From Oscillospiraceae bacterium (GTDB taxonomy: Bacteria; Bacillota; Clostridia; Oscillospirales; Acutalibacteraceae): 64,000 bases of DNA. Of this stretch, positions 43,269 through 52,113 are shown one piece after another. Position 1 is the first letter of the stretch. Each line of letters begins with the position of its first letter. A program made the position numbers and the translations under genes. Under the pieces are notes generated by a model. That model saw only the letters and a program-made list of their open reading frames with translations. It made no database searches and was not told the origin of the DNA. Where the stretch lies: positions 1 to 64,000 of the forward strand of contig JAQXMC010000002.1 of assembly GCA_029012445.1 (NCBI GenBank), given 5' to 3'.

Positions 43269-44134
43269 TTCGCGCTGCCCCCTTTCAGATATCTGAGCAG
43301 CTCTTTTCTTCCGTCCTCAACGGTATATATATCCGTTCTGACATCGAAGCCCTTTTCTTTGAGCTTGAGAAAAACAGATGTTATTTCGGGTATATTCAGT
43401 CCCATGGAAACAAGCTCGTCCGCTCTCGAATAGACCTCGTCAACCGTTCCGAACATAGCCTCCTCGCCTTTGTTCATGACGAGAACCTTGGTCGCTATTT
43501 TCGCAACATCCTCCATGCTGTGAGACACTATCATAACCGTGCTTCCGGTATTTTTTCTGTATTCCGATATAAGCGACAGAACGGTGTCTCTGCCTTTCGG
43601 ATCAAGTCCGGCGCAGGGCTCGTCAAGCACAAGTATTTTCGGCTCCATAGCCATAACGCCGGCAATGGCGACACGCCTTTTTTCTCCCCCTGAGAGATCA
43701 AAGGGCGATTTATCGAGATAAGTCTCGTCAAGACCGACAAAATTTATTGCCGTTCTGACCCGTCTTTCTGTTTCTTCTGAGCTTAGCCCCATATTCTTCG
43801 GCCCGAAAGCAATATCCTTGCCGACGGTTTCCTCAAAAAGCTGATATTCCGGATACTGAAAGCAAAGACCGACCGAAAATCTTGCGTTTCTGGTCGACTC
43901 CTTGTCCTGCCAGATATCAACACCGTCAACGAACACACTGCCCTCTGTGGGCTTCAGCAAAGCGTTGAAATGCTGAATAAGCGTGCTTTTGCCGGAGCCG
44001 GTGTGACCGATAACTCCGATAAGCTCGCCTTTTTCGATATCTATGTTTATGTTTTTTACAGCAACATGCTCAAACGGAGTCTTTATTCCGTATATATAGG
44101 TCAGCTTCTCCGTTTTCAGTACTGTAACGCTCAT
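43265..44134 (-). CDS. ecfA2: Energy-coupling factor ATPase EcfA2
   Basis: The 289-residue ABC ATPase has Walker A GHTGSGKSTLIQ, Q-loop FQYPEYQLFEETV, signature DLSGGEKRRVAIAG and Walker B ILVLDEPCAGLDP. These, together with the FEHVAVKNINIDIEKGE start, mark it as the EcfA2 subunit. I chose ATG at 44134 with GGAGGTGAAAGA upstream; the longer frame would overlap ecfA1 further. It follows ecfA1 by 4 nt and overlaps ecfT. Confidence 0.95.
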   Translation of the reverse strand: MSVTVLKTEKLTYIYGIKTPFEHVAVKNINIDIEKGELIGVIGHTGSGKSTLIQHFNALLKPTEGSVFVDGVDIWQDKESTRNARFSVGLCFQYPEYQLFEETVGKDIAFGPKNMGLSSEETERRVRTAINFVGLDETYLDKSPFDLSGGEKRRVAIAGVMAMEPKILVLDEPCAGLDPKGRDTVLSLISEYRKNTGSTVMIVSHSMEDVAKIATKVLVMNKGEEAMFGTVDEVYSRADELVSMGLNIPEITSVFLKLKEKGFDVRTDIYTVEDGRKELLRYLKGGSAK

Positions 44135-44138
44135 TCTT

Positions 44139-44978
44139 TCACCTCCGCAGCTTTTCAAATGCCGACACGAATTCATCAGCCGTCAGAACATCGCCGAGAT
44201 CGATGCCGTCATTTTTCAGCAAATATGAAAGCTCTGTCGCCTGCGGCACATCAAGTCCGATCTTTTTTATCTCTTTTATATGTCTGAATACGTTTCCGGG
44301 CGTACCGTCATAGCGTATTCTTCCGTCGTCAATAACTATAACCCTATCGGCCTGAACAGCTTCATCCATATAGTGCGTGATGAAAATTATGGTGATTCCC
44401 ATGTCCCGATTGAGACGCTTTACCGTGTCCATAACCTCTTTTCTGCCCCTCGGATCCAGCATCGCCGTCGGCTCGTCAAGAACGATACAGTCCGTCTGCA
44501 TCGCGATAACGCCCGCTATTGCGACTCTCTGTTTCTGACCTCCCGACAGCTTATGCGGCTCATGCAAACGGTAATCGAACATTCCGACAGCTTTGAGAGA
44601 CTCGTCAACCCTCCTGCGGATTTCCTTGGGATCAACACCGAGATTTTCCGGGCCGAAAGCAACATCATCTTCAACCATCGTTGCGACTATCTGGTTGTCG
44701 GGATTCTGAAACACCATTCCGACCTTGCGCCTGATGTCGTTTTTTCTGTCCTCATCGGCAGTGTCTATGCCCTCGACAAGAACTTTGCCCTCCTGAGGAA
44801 CAAGAATAGCATTCGTCAGCTTCGCCAGGGTGCTTTTGCCCGAGCCGTTGTGGCCGAGCACGGCAACAAAGCTGCCCTTTTCGACGGACAAATTTATGTT
44901 TCTGAGAACTTCCTTTGAATTTTCTTCCTGTTCGTCATATCTGAATGTGACATTTTCAAAATCAATAATACTATTCAT
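44139..44978 (-). CDS. ecfA1: Energy-coupling factor ATPase EcfA1
   Basis: The 279-residue ABC ATPase has Walker [15 protein letters not shown]-loop [20 protein letters not shown], signature [14 protein letters not shown] and Walker [14 protein letters not shown]. The QNPDNQ Q-loop is typical of EcfA1. Start ATG at 44978, preceded by AAAAGGAAC; the frame extends ten codons upstream into the methyltransferase gene but without a better ribosome binding site. Confidence 0.95.
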   Translation of the reverse strand: MNSIIDFENVTFRYDEQEENSKEVLRNINLSVEKGSFVAVLGHNGSGKSTLAKLTNAILVPQEGKVLVEGIDTADEDRKNDIRRKVGMVFQNPDNQIVATMVEDDVAFGPENLGVDPKEIRRRVDESLKAVGMFDYRLHEPHKLSGGQKQRVAIAGVIAMQTDCIVLDEPTAMLDPRGRKEVMDTVKRLNRDMGITIIFITHYMDEAVQADRVIVIDDGRIRYDGTPGNVFRHIKEIKKIGLDVPQATELSYLLKNDGIDLGDVLTADEFVSAFEKLRR

Positions 44979-44995
44979 GTCTGTTCCTTTTCCGA

Positions 44996-45859
44996 TCATC
45001 TTTTCCAAACAGCGGAGGCTCCGCAGGGCAGGATCATGTTCGTTTCCGTGACGGGCAGCCCTATCTCGCCTGAGGTGACCTCGCCGCCGAATTTCGGCCT
45101 GACAACGGCGCCCAGAATATATTCCATGACCGAGGCCGAAAGCCCCGTTGTGTATGAATTTATCAGCATCATAAGCGAACCGTCATATAAAAGCTCGCTG
45201 CAAAGCTCAACGAAATCATATATCTCGTCCTCGAGCTTCCAGACCTCGCCGCCGGGGCCTCTGCCGTATGACGGCGGATCCATGATTATAATGTCGTATT
45301 TGTTTCCGCGCCTTATCTCTCTCTTAATGAATTTTATGCAGTCGTCGACTATCCAGCGCACCTTTCCGTCGGCAACTCCCGACGAAGCGGCGTTTTCCTT
45401 AGCCCAGGCGACCATTCCCTTAGAAGCGTCCACATGCACAACGCTCGCGCCTTCTTTCAGACAGGCGACTGTTGCCGCTCCCGTGTAGGCAAAAAGATTG
45501 AGGACGCTGACATCTCTGCCGGCCTCTCTGATGAGCTTTCTCGTGTAATCCCAGTTGACTGCCTGCTCGGGGAAAATTCCCGTATGCTTGAAGCCCATAT
45601 TTTTCACATTGAAGGTCATATCCTTGTATTTTATCTGCCAGCGCTCCGGGATATGTCTTTCGATCTCCCATTTTCCGCCACCGGTTTTCGACCTTTTATA
45701 GTACGCGTCGGCCTTGCGCCACAGGGGATTTTTCCTTTCGGTTTTCCAGATCGCCTGCGGATCCGGTCTGACAAGAATCACATTGCCCCATCTTTCGAGC
45801 TTATCGCCGTCCGAGCAGTCAATCAGCTCGTAGTCTTTCCAGTCGCTCGTATATCTCAT
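44996..45859 (-). CDS. Class I SAM-dependent methyltransferase (RlmI/RlmL-like)
   Basis: The 287-residue protein has an N-terminal beta domain ([20 protein letters not shown]) and then a Rossmann methyltransferase: [20 protein letters not shown] (motif I), [18 protein letters not shown] (motif II), WIVDDCIKF and [18 protein letters not shown] (motif IV). The DPPSYGRG motif and fold place it with the 23S rRNA cytosine methyltransferase-like group (COG1092 relatives). The exact target is unknown. It sits between glmM and ecfA1 with 12 and 17 nt gaps. Confidence 0.88.
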   Translation of the reverse strand: MRYTSDWKDYELIDCSDGDKLERWGNVILVRPDPQAIWKTERKNPLWRKADAYYKRSKTGGGKWEIERHIPERWQIKYKDMTFNVKNMGFKHTGIFPEQAVNWDYTRKLIREAGRDVSVLNLFAYTGAATVACLKEGASVVHVDASKGMVAWAKENAASSGVADGKVRWIVDDCIKFIKREIRRGNKYDIIIMDPPSYGRGPGGEVWKLEDEIYDFVELCSELLYDGSLMMLINSYTTGLSASVMEYILGAVVRPKFGGEVTSGEIGLPVTETNMILPCGASAVWKR

Positions 45860-45871
45860 TATAAACCTCTT

Positions 45872-47221
45872 TTATATAAGTCTTTCCCTGACAACTTCCG
45901 CTATTTCGTTCGCAAGCTTTTCTATCTGCTTCTTATCCTCGCCCTCGAGCATGACTCTGACGAGCGGTTCTGTTCCCGAAACTCTGACAAGAACTCTGCC
46001 CTTGTCGCCGAGCTCCTTTTTCGCCGACTTCACCGCAAGCTTTATCTCCTCGTCATAGGCATATCTTGCCTTGCCCATGTTCGACACTCTGACATTGACC
46101 ATAACCTGAGGATAGACGGTCATGCATTTCGCAAGCTCCGACAGCTTCTTGCCCGTTTTTTTCATCACTCTCAGCACCTGAAGCGCCGTCAACTGACCGT
46201 CGCCCGTTGTTGCGTAGTCAAGAAAAATAACATGACCGGACTGCTCTCCGCCGATCGAATATCCCTTCTGGAGCATCGTTTCGAGAACATATCTGTCGCC
46301 GACCTTTGTCGCTTCATAAAGAATACCGTTCTCATCGCAGAATTTATAGAAGCCCATATTCGTCATGACCGTGACGACGGCTGTGTTCTTTTCAAGCTCG
46401 TTTTGCTTTTTCATGTATGCCGCACAGATAGCTATTATCTTATCTCCGTCAACAAGCTCGCCGTTTTCATCAACAGCCAACATTCTGTCCGCATCGCCGT
46501 CGAAAGCGAAGCCCGCCGTCAGATGATGCTCCTTGACATATCGGCTGAGGTTCTCAATGTGCGTTGAGCCGCAGTCGGCGTTGATATTAACGCCATCCGG
46601 CGAATCGGACAGCATATCGCACCTGGCGCCGAGATCTGTGAAAAGCTTTTCCGCGCTGACGCTTGCCGAGCCGTTGGCGCAGTCAAGCGCAATATGCATT
46701 CCGCTGAAATCAACATCGACCGTTTTTTTCAGATGCTCGATATAATCGTGAACGGTGTTTTGGCTTTCACTGACGCTGCCGACTGCTCCGCCGATCTTGA
46801 GCGGGGGCTTATCGACTTCGTCAAGGATTATTGATTCTATCTGTTCCTCTATCATATCGGGCAGCTTATATCCGTCCGACTTGAATATCTTTATTCCGTT
46901 GTATTCGCAGGGGTTATGCGAAGCGGATATCATTACGGCTGCGTCATAGCCGTATTCTTTAACGAGATAAGCGACAGCCGGAGTCGGCACAACTCCGAGA
47001 GTCATAACATCCGCACCGACGGAGCAAAGTCCGGCCGCTATTGCGCTTTCAAGCATTGTTGAGGACATTCTCGTATCCTGACCGATAAGCACCTTAGGCT
47101 TTTTGTGTTTTTCATCGGTCAGCACCATCGCCGTTGCCCGGCCTATTTTCATTGCCAGCTCACAGGTGAGCTCAGTGTTTGCGACGCCTCTGACGCCGTC
47201 TGTTCCGAATAATCTGCCCAT
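45872..47221 (-). CDS. glmM: Phosphoglucosamine mutase
   Basis: The 449-residue product starts GRLFGTDGVRGVANTELTCE, diagnostic of GlmM. It has the phosphoserine loop MISASHNPCEYNGIK, metal-binding AFDGDADRML, the sugar-binding GGEQSGH and the C-terminal RVSGTEPLVRVM phosphate site. It converts glucosamine-6-phosphate to glucosamine-1-phosphate for UDP-GlcNAc and peptidoglycan synthesis. ATG at 47221 is preceded by GAGGAG; the frame can extend 17 codons into ruvB without support. Confidence 0.97.
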   Translation of the reverse strand: MGRLFGTDGVRGVANTELTCELAMKIGRATAMVLTDEKHKKPKVLIGQDTRMSSTMLESAIAAGLCSVGADVMTLGVVPTPAVAYLVKEYGYDAAVMISASHNPCEYNGIKIFKSDGYKLPDMIEEQIESIILDEVDKPPLKIGGAVGSVSESQNTVHDYIEHLKKTVDVDFSGMHIALDCANGSASVSAEKLFTDLGARCDMLSDSPDGVNINADCGSTHIENLSRYVKEHHLTAGFAFDGDADRMLAVDENGELVDGDKIIAICAAYMKKQNELEKNTAVVTVMTNMGFYKFCDENGILYEATKVGDRYVLETMLQKGYSIGGEQSGHVIFLDYATTGDGQLTALQVLRVMKKTGKKLSELAKCMTVYPQVMVNVRVSNMGKARYAYDEEIKLAVKSAKKELGDKGRVLVRVSGTEPLVRVMLEGEDKKQIEKLANEIAEVVRERLI

Positions 47222-47237
47222 TTTTATTTTTCTCTCC

Positions 47238-48254
47238 TCAGTTTCGTTTATATTCAATCCCCAGATGCTCATATGCCTGAGGTGTGACTATTCTGCCTCT
47301 CGGAGTTCTCCCGAGAAAGCCTATCTGCATAAGATATGGCTCATAAACATCCTCTATCGTTACCGCTTCCTCACCTATTGCGGCGGAAATAGTCTCAAGT
47401 CCGACCGGACCGCCGTTATAGCTTTTGATCATCGTTGTGAGAAGGCGTCTGTCAGTGGCGTCAAGTCCGAGCTCGTCTATCTCCATTCTCTTGAGAGCGA
47501 GACAGGCGGCCTCTCTGTCAATAACGCCGTTGCCGACAACCTGGGCAAAATCTCTCGCCCGTTTGAGTATCCGGTTGGCAATTCGCGGAGTGCCTCTTGA
47601 GCATTTAGCTATCTGAAGCGCTCCCTCGCTGTCTATTCCTATCCCAAGTATTGCCGCACTTCTTGAAACTATGCGGCTGAGCTCCTCGGGTGTGTAAAGC
47701 TCGAGTCTCATCACAACTCCGAAGCGGTCGCGAAGCGGAGCCGAAAGCTGGCCCGCTCTCGTTGTCGCTCCGACAAGCGTGAATTTCGGAAGATCAAGCC
47801 TTATGGATCTTGCCGACGGGCCTTTTCCGATAATTATATCAAGAGCGTTATCCTCCATTGCGGGATAAAGCACTTCTTCAACGCTTCTGTGAAGCCTGTG
47901 TATTTCATCAACAAAAAGAACATCGCCCTCGTTAAGATTTGTCAACAGCGCCGCCAGATCGCCCTGTTTCTCGATAGCGGGCCCCGAAGTCACTCTCAGA
48001 TTGACATTCATTTCATTCGCTATTATTCCGGCAAGAGTGGTCTTTCCCAAGCCGGGCGGGCCGTATAAAAGCACATGGTCGAGGCTCTCGCCTCTCGACA
48101 CCGCCGCCTGAATATATATTTTCAGATTTTCCTTGACCTTTTCCTGCCCGATGTAATCATCGAACACCCTTGGTCTTAATGAGGTCTCTATATCTGCGTC
48201 CTCGGAGGTATACTCCGTTGCCATTATTCTTTCTTCGTTATTAAAATCGTTCAT
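47238..48254 (-). CDS. ruvB: Holliday junction branch migration ATPase RuvB
   Basis: The 338-residue AAA+ motor of the RuvAB complex. Motifs: [20 protein letters not shown], Walker [15 protein letters not shown], Walker [16 protein letters not shown], sensor [19 protein letters not shown], and the winged-helix C-terminus with [18 protein letters not shown]. Length is typical (330-340). It is 18 nt after ruvA. All three ruv genes are in order C-A-B. Confidence 0.98.
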   Translation of the reverse strand: MNDFNNEERIMATEYTSEDADIETSLRPRVFDDYIGQEKVKENLKIYIQAAVSRGESLDHVLLYGPPGLGKTTLAGIIANEMNVNLRVTSGPAIEKQGDLAALLTNLNEGDVLFVDEIHRLHRSVEEVLYPAMEDNALDIIIGKGPSARSIRLDLPKFTLVGATTRAGQLSAPLRDRFGVVMRLELYTPEELSRIVSRSAAILGIGIDSEGALQIAKCSRGTPRIANRILKRARDFAQVVGNGVIDREAACLALKRMEIDELGLDATDRRLLTTMIKSYNGGPVGLETISAAIGEEAVTIEDVYEPYLMQIGFLGRTPRGRIVTPQAYEHLGIEYKRN

Positions 48255-48272
48255 TTCATATTCCCCGATATA

Positions 48273-48863
48273 TTAAAGGATCTTCAGAGCCTGAGTGATG
48301 AGCTTTTCCACGCTCAGACTGTGATCAAGCTTTGCCACCGCCGCCGATGCCTCCGACTGCGAATAGCCGAGCATCACGAGCGCCTCGACCGCTTCAGCCG
48401 TGTTTGACTCGAGCAGCATCTGACTTTGAGCGAAGTTCTCACCCGTACCTGAAGACGGGCCTGTTTTCATTTTATCTTTCAGCTCAAGCACGACTCTCTG
48501 CGCAATCTTCGGTCCGACGCCCTGCGCTTTTGTTATCGCCTTCACATCTCCGGCTGAAACGGCGAGCGCAAGTCTGTCGGGCGTGAGCTGCGAAAGTATC
48601 GCAAGAGCCGCCTTCGGCCCGACGCCCGAAACCGAAATCAGCATTTTGAAGCAGTCAAGTTCGCTCTCGTCATAAAACCCGAAAAGCTCAAGCGCGTCAT
48701 CTCTGACGCTGAGATATGTGAACAGAGTGACTGCGCCTTTTTTATCCGAAAGCTCGTTTAGCGTTGTCAGCGTGACGGAGCACCTGAATGCAACCCCGCC
48801 GCACGATATCGCCACAGACGAAGCGTCCTTATAAACGATTTCACCGGTCAAGCTATAAAACAT
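48273..48863 (-). CDS. ruvA: Holliday junction branch migration protein RuvA
   Basis: The 196-residue protein starts MFYSLTGEIVYKDASSVAIS, contains two helix-hairpin-helix motifs (MLISVSGVGPKAALAILS and ITKAQGVGPKIAQRVVLELK), and has the C-terminal RuvB-binding domain (AVEALVMLGYSQSEASAAVA). It binds four-way junctions and loads RuvB. The ATG at 48863 lies 2 nt from the ruvC stop; a longer frame would add 22 residues overlapping ruvC. Confidence 0.97.
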   Translation of the reverse strand: MFYSLTGEIVYKDASSVAISCGGVAFRCSVTLTTLNELSDKKGAVTLFTYLSVRDDALELFGFYDESELDCFKMLISVSGVGPKAALAILSQLTPDRLALAVSAGDVKAITKAQGVGPKIAQRVVLELKDKMKTGPSSGTGENFAQSQMLLESNTAEAVEALVMLGYSQSEASAAVAKLDHSLSVEKLITQALKIL

Positions 48864-48865
48864 TA

Positions 48866-49375
48866 TTATATTCCTTTCCTTATTGACATATGAGAAGAAT
48901 AGAGCGAGCCGCTTGCGTGCGCATGGCATATTGCCATCGCCAGGGCGTCCGCCGTGTCGTCGGGCTTCGGCACCTTTTCAAGATTCAGAATGCGCCTTGT
49001 CATCTCCTGAACCTGCTTTTTATCGGCTCTGCCATAGCCGACAACACTTTGTTTGACCTGTAAAGGCGTATATTCAAACACGGGCAGCCTGTTCTTCTGA
49101 GCGGCCAGCATCAAAACTCCTCTGGCCTGACTGACATCAATAACCGTTTTCGCATTATTATTATAGAAAAGCTTTTCAATGCTCATCACATCCGGCTTGT
49201 TTCTTTCAACGACCTCATTGAAGCCGTCATAAATAAACTCGAGCCTTTCGTTGAAGGGCGTTCCGGCTTCGGTTATTATTGCCCCGTAATCAATGGTTAT
49301 AAAGTGATTGTTGCGGTAATCGACAACGCCGTAGCCGATTATCGCATAGCCGGGGTCGATGCCCAATATTATCAT
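48866..49375 (-). CDS. ruvC: Crossover junction endodeoxyribonuclease RuvC
   Basis: The 169-residue resolvase has the RNase H-like acidic residues: Asp in ILGIDPGYAIIGYGVV, Glu in SIEKLFYNNNAKTVIDV and Asp pair in KPDDTADALAMAICHAH. It cuts Holliday junctions symmetrically. AATGAGGTAG lies upstream. It is the first gene of a run of ten closely packed minus-strand genes that ends with DUF5711. Confidence 0.97.
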   Translation of the reverse strand: MIILGIDPGYAIIGYGVVDYRNNHFITIDYGAIITEAGTPFNERLEFIYDGFNEVVERNKPDVMSIEKLFYNNNAKTVIDVSQARGVLMLAAQKNRLPVFEYTPLQVKQSVVGYGRADKKQVQEMTRRILNLEKVPKPDDTADALAMAICHAHASGSLYSSHMSIRKGI

Positions 49376-49406
49376 CGTATACTACCTCATTATAATTTAT
49401 CAATCC

Positions 49407-49435
49407 AGTATAACATACTTTTTTTAATCTAACAA
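49407..49435 (-). promoter_or_regulatory. Promoter of the ruvC operon
   Basis: TTGTTA (49435-49430), 17-bp spacer, TATACT (49412-49407) on the minus strand, 32 nt ahead of ruvC. No LexA-type box was recognised. Confidence 0.75.
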
Positions 49436-49450
49436 GTATTTCGTTCATTT

Positions 49451-49972
49451 TTACATCAACATTTTCACAAAAAGCCCCGACAAAACAAACGCCGTGAAAT
49501 CGGCGAAAAGTCCCGCGTAAAGAGTACAGCCCGTGTTCTTTATTCCGACTGAGCCGAAATAAACGCTGACTGCGAAAAAGGTCGTTTCCGTTGAGCCTGT
49601 CATAACGCTCGCTATTCTCCCCACCGTTGAATCGGCTCCGTATTCGCTGAGAACTTCTCCGTAAACACTCAGTGAGCCTGAACCGGAAAGCGGACTCAGA
49701 AGAGCCAGCGGCAGCAGCTCGGCTTTTATTCCGACTCGTTCGAGAACGGGAGACAGCGCCGAGGTCAGAAAGCCGATAAAACCGCTGCTTCTGAGCATAT
49801 TTATTGCGACGGTTATTCCGATCAGCGTCGGCAGAATGGAATAAAGAGTCTTTATCCCGTTTTCAGCGCCCTCGACAAAGGCGTCGAGCACGGCGACCTT
49901 TCTGAAAACCGCAAAGCCCACAGTGAAAGCGATCACCGACGGCAAAATATAAAATGAAGCCTCTGTCAGCAT
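49451..49972 (-). CDS. spmB: Spore maturation protein B
   Basis: The 173-residue membrane protein belongs to the nucleoside-recognition (Gate) domain family. Features: SFYILPSVIAFTVGFAVFRK at the N-terminus, ILPTLIGITVAINMLRSSG, SPLSGSGSLSVYGEVL and VMTGSTETTFFAVSVYFG. Length fits B. subtilis SpmB (178). SpmA and SpmB are needed for full dehydration of the spore core. ATG at 49972 with GGGGGCG upstream lies within the end of spmA (7-nt overlap), which supports this start over the longer frame. Confidence 0.93.
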   Translation of the reverse strand: MLTEASFYILPSVIAFTVGFAVFRKVAVLDAFVEGAENGIKTLYSILPTLIGITVAINMLRSSGFIGFLTSALSPVLERVGIKAELLPLALLSPLSGSGSLSVYGEVLSEYGADSTVGRIASVMTGSTETTFFAVSVYFGSVGIKNTGCTLYAGLFADFTAFVLSGLFVKMLM

Positions 49973-50562
49973 TCCGGCGCCCCCTTTCGCTTGCCGTTCA
50001 TCATTATATAAGCCGCTGAAAGCCCAGCCGCCAGTGAGCAAAGCGATGTCAGAATACAGCAGGGCACTATATCAAACGGAGTTTTGCAGCCGTGCTGCTG
50101 TCTGAGAGCGGCGACTGTCGTCGGGATCACCCTCATTGACGCTGAGTTCATCACAACGAAGAATATCATATCTCTGCTCGCGGCGCTCCTGTCGGGGTTT
50201 ACGCTCTGGAGTCTTCTCATGCTCTCAAGTCCGAGCGGAGTCGCAGCGTTTCCGAGTCCGAGAAGATTGGCCGTGACATTCATGGACATGACCGATATTA
50301 TATCCTCTTTATCTCTGAGAGACGGAAACAAAAGCTTCATCACCGGCGACAGTGCGCGGCTGATTATCAGACTCAGGCCGGAACGCTCCGTTATCTTCAT
50401 TATCCCTCCCCAAAGAGCCATTGTCGACAGCAGCTTCACGGCAAGCTCAACCGCTTTGACCGCTCCGTCAACGACGGACGCAGATAAGCTTTCGACATTG
50501 CCGGTCAGGATCGCCGAAACAAACGACAGCGCAATAATCGCCGCCCAAATTCCGTTCATCAT
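49966..50562 (-). CDS. spmA: Spore maturation protein A
   Basis: The 198-residue membrane protein is of SpmA length (196 in B. subtilis) and type: MMNGIWAAIIALSFVSAILT, ALWGGIMKITERSGL, MNVTANLLGLGNAATPLGL and VVMNSASMRVIPTTVAALR. It pairs with SpmB, whose gene overlaps its end. GAGGTG precedes ATG-ATG at 50562-50557. A CATAGAAT element about 20 nt upstream resembles a sigma-E -10 box but has no matching -35. dacB, which is linked in Bacillus, is absent here. Confidence 0.93.
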   Translation of the reverse strand: MMNGIWAAIIALSFVSAILTGNVESLSASVVDGAVKAVELAVKLLSTMALWGGIMKITERSGLSLIISRALSPVMKLLFPSLRDKEDIISVMSMNVTANLLGLGNAATPLGLESMRRLQSVNPDRSAASRDMIFFVVMNSASMRVIPTTVAALRQQHGCKTPFDIVPCCILTSLCSLAAGLSAAYIMMNGKRKGAPEC

Positions 50563-50666
50563 AAAAAACACCTCGTTGAATTCTATGAGAAAAAGGCGGC
50601 TTAAAGACAAAAAAACAGCTAATATTAAGTAAAATCAGCAAAACTATGGAAATTTTTTCAGACATG

Positions 50667-50675
50667 TGTTATAAT
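50667..50675 (+). promoter_or_regulatory. Extended -10 promoter of trkA-trkH
   Basis: TGT-TATAAT (50667-50675) is an extended -10 element 70 nt ahead of trkA; the -35 region (TGGAAA) is weak. Confidence 0.55.
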
Positions 50676-50744
50676 ACAGAATCGTGAGTAATAAATATTT
50701 CGAAAAATAAAAAATTGATTCATTTTATTTTCACGGAGGAAAAT

Positions 50745-52103
50745 ATGAACATAGTTATCGTCGGTTGCGGTAAGGTCGGTTCGACTCTTGCCGATCAGCT
50801 CGTCAGAGAAGGACATGATGTCAGTGTTATCGATATAGACCCGAACGCGGTCAAAAAGGTCACTAACCGTCTCGATGTTCTCGGAGTTGTCGGAAGCGGT
50901 TCAATTCACAATGTGCAGGTTGACGCCGGCGTTGAGGACGCCGATCTTTTCATCGCCGTCACTCCGAGCGATGAGCTCAATCTTCTTTGCTGCCTGATGG
51001 CTAAAAAGTCGGCTTCCTGCAACACGATAGCAAGAGTCAGAAATCCCGATTATCTTTCGGAGCGCAGCTTTTTCAAGGAGAGACTCGGCCTTTCCGCAAT
51101 AATCAATCCCGAATACGAGGCAGCCTGCGAGATAAGCAGACTTTTCTGCATACCCTCGGCAATTGAGGTCGACACATTCGCGGGAGGCAAGGTCGAGCTT
51201 CTGAAAGCCGCCTTGCCGGAGGATTCGCCGATAGCCGGAAAGTCAATAATGAACGCTTTGGGCAAAATAAGCGGCAAAGTTCTGATCTGCGCGGTCGAAA
51301 GAGGCGACGAGGTCATTATTCCGACAGGCTCTTTCGTTCTCAGATCAGGCGACGAAATATCCTTTATCACTTCAAGAAAAGCCAGAGAAACAGCCTTCAA
51401 AAAGGCGGGGCTTGACGCCGGACGGATAAAAAGAATAGTTATCGTCGGCGGCGGTAAGATCTCGTTTTATCTTGTCAATATGCTCGTTGAATACGGCTTC
51501 AAGGTTAAAATAATCGAAAAGAACAAGGAAAGATGCGAATTTCTTTCAAGCGCTCTGCCGTCCTCGGTCGTTGTTATAAACGGCGACGGCACGGATCAGC
51601 AGCTTCTTTATGAGGAGGGCATCGACAAGGCTGACGGCTTCGCTTCTCTGACCGACATTGATGAAGAAAACATAATGCTTTCAATGTTCATGGCAAAAAG
51701 CTCCAAAGCTAAAGTCGTGACTAAAATAAACAGGCAGAATTTCGCCGACATTATAAATAATCTGAATATCGGATCCGTGATATATCCGAAATTCATTACG
51801 GCCGAAACGATAGTCAGCTATGCGCGGGCTCTGAAAAACTCGCAGGGCAGCAATGTTCAGACGCTTTATAATATCGTCGGCGACAAGGTTGAAGCTCTCG
51901 AGTTTCTCGCCAGAAGCGAGTCGGAAGTAATCGGTGTACCTCTCAGCGATCTTGAGCTTAAAGATAATCTTCTTATCTGCTGCATCGGCAGAAACGGAAA
52001 GACTATCATTCCCAACGGTCTGACAACCATCGAAATCGGCGACACTGTTGTTGTTGTAACAACGCAGAAAGGTCTGAACGATCTCAGAGATATTCTGAAA
52101 TGA
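50745..52103 (+). CDS. trkA: Trk/Ktr potassium uptake regulatory protein TrkA
   Basis: The 452-residue cytoplasmic protein contains two RCK units: MNIVIVGCGKVGSTLADQLV with SVIDIDPNAVKKV (first NAD-binding site), and RIVIVGGGKISFYLVNMLVE with KIIEKNKERCEFLSSALPS (second, near residue 227), each followed by a TrkA-C segment. It gates the TrkH channel in response to nucleotides. ATG at 50745 follows ACGGAGGAAAAT; the frame extends ten codons further upstream without support. It is followed after 10 nt by trkH. Confidence 0.95.
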   Translation: MNIVIVGCGKVGSTLADQLVREGHDVSVIDIDPNAVKKVTNRLDVLGVVGSGSIHNVQVDAGVEDADLFIAVTPSDELNLLCCLMAKKSASCNTIARVRNPDYLSERSFFKERLGLSAIINPEYEAACEISRLFCIPSAIEVDTFAGGKVELLKAALPEDSPIAGKSIMNALGKISGKVLICAVERGDEVIIPTGSFVLRSGDEISFITSRKARETAFKKAGLDAGRIKRIVIVGGGKISFYLVNMLVEYGFKVKIIEKNKERCEFLSSALPSSVVVINGDGTDQQLLYEEGIDKADGFASLTDIDEENIMLSMFMAKSSKAKVVTKINRQNFADIINNLNIGSVIYPKFITAETIVSYARALKNSQGSNVQTLYNIVGDKVEALEFLARSESEVIGVPLSDLELKDNLLICCIGRNGKTIIPNGLTTIEIGDTVVVVTTQKGLNDLRDILK

Positions 52104-52113
52104 GAGGCTCAAG

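Noticed and set aside
45434..46567. 377-codon plus-strand frame opposite the methyltransferase and glmM
   Set aside because: It spans two real genes on the other strand and its translation is His/Arg/Phe-rich noise.
50574..50590. CATAGAAT upstream of spmA as a sigma-E -10 box
   Set aside because: It fits CATANNNT but has no -35 partner at proper spacing and would leave almost no leader.
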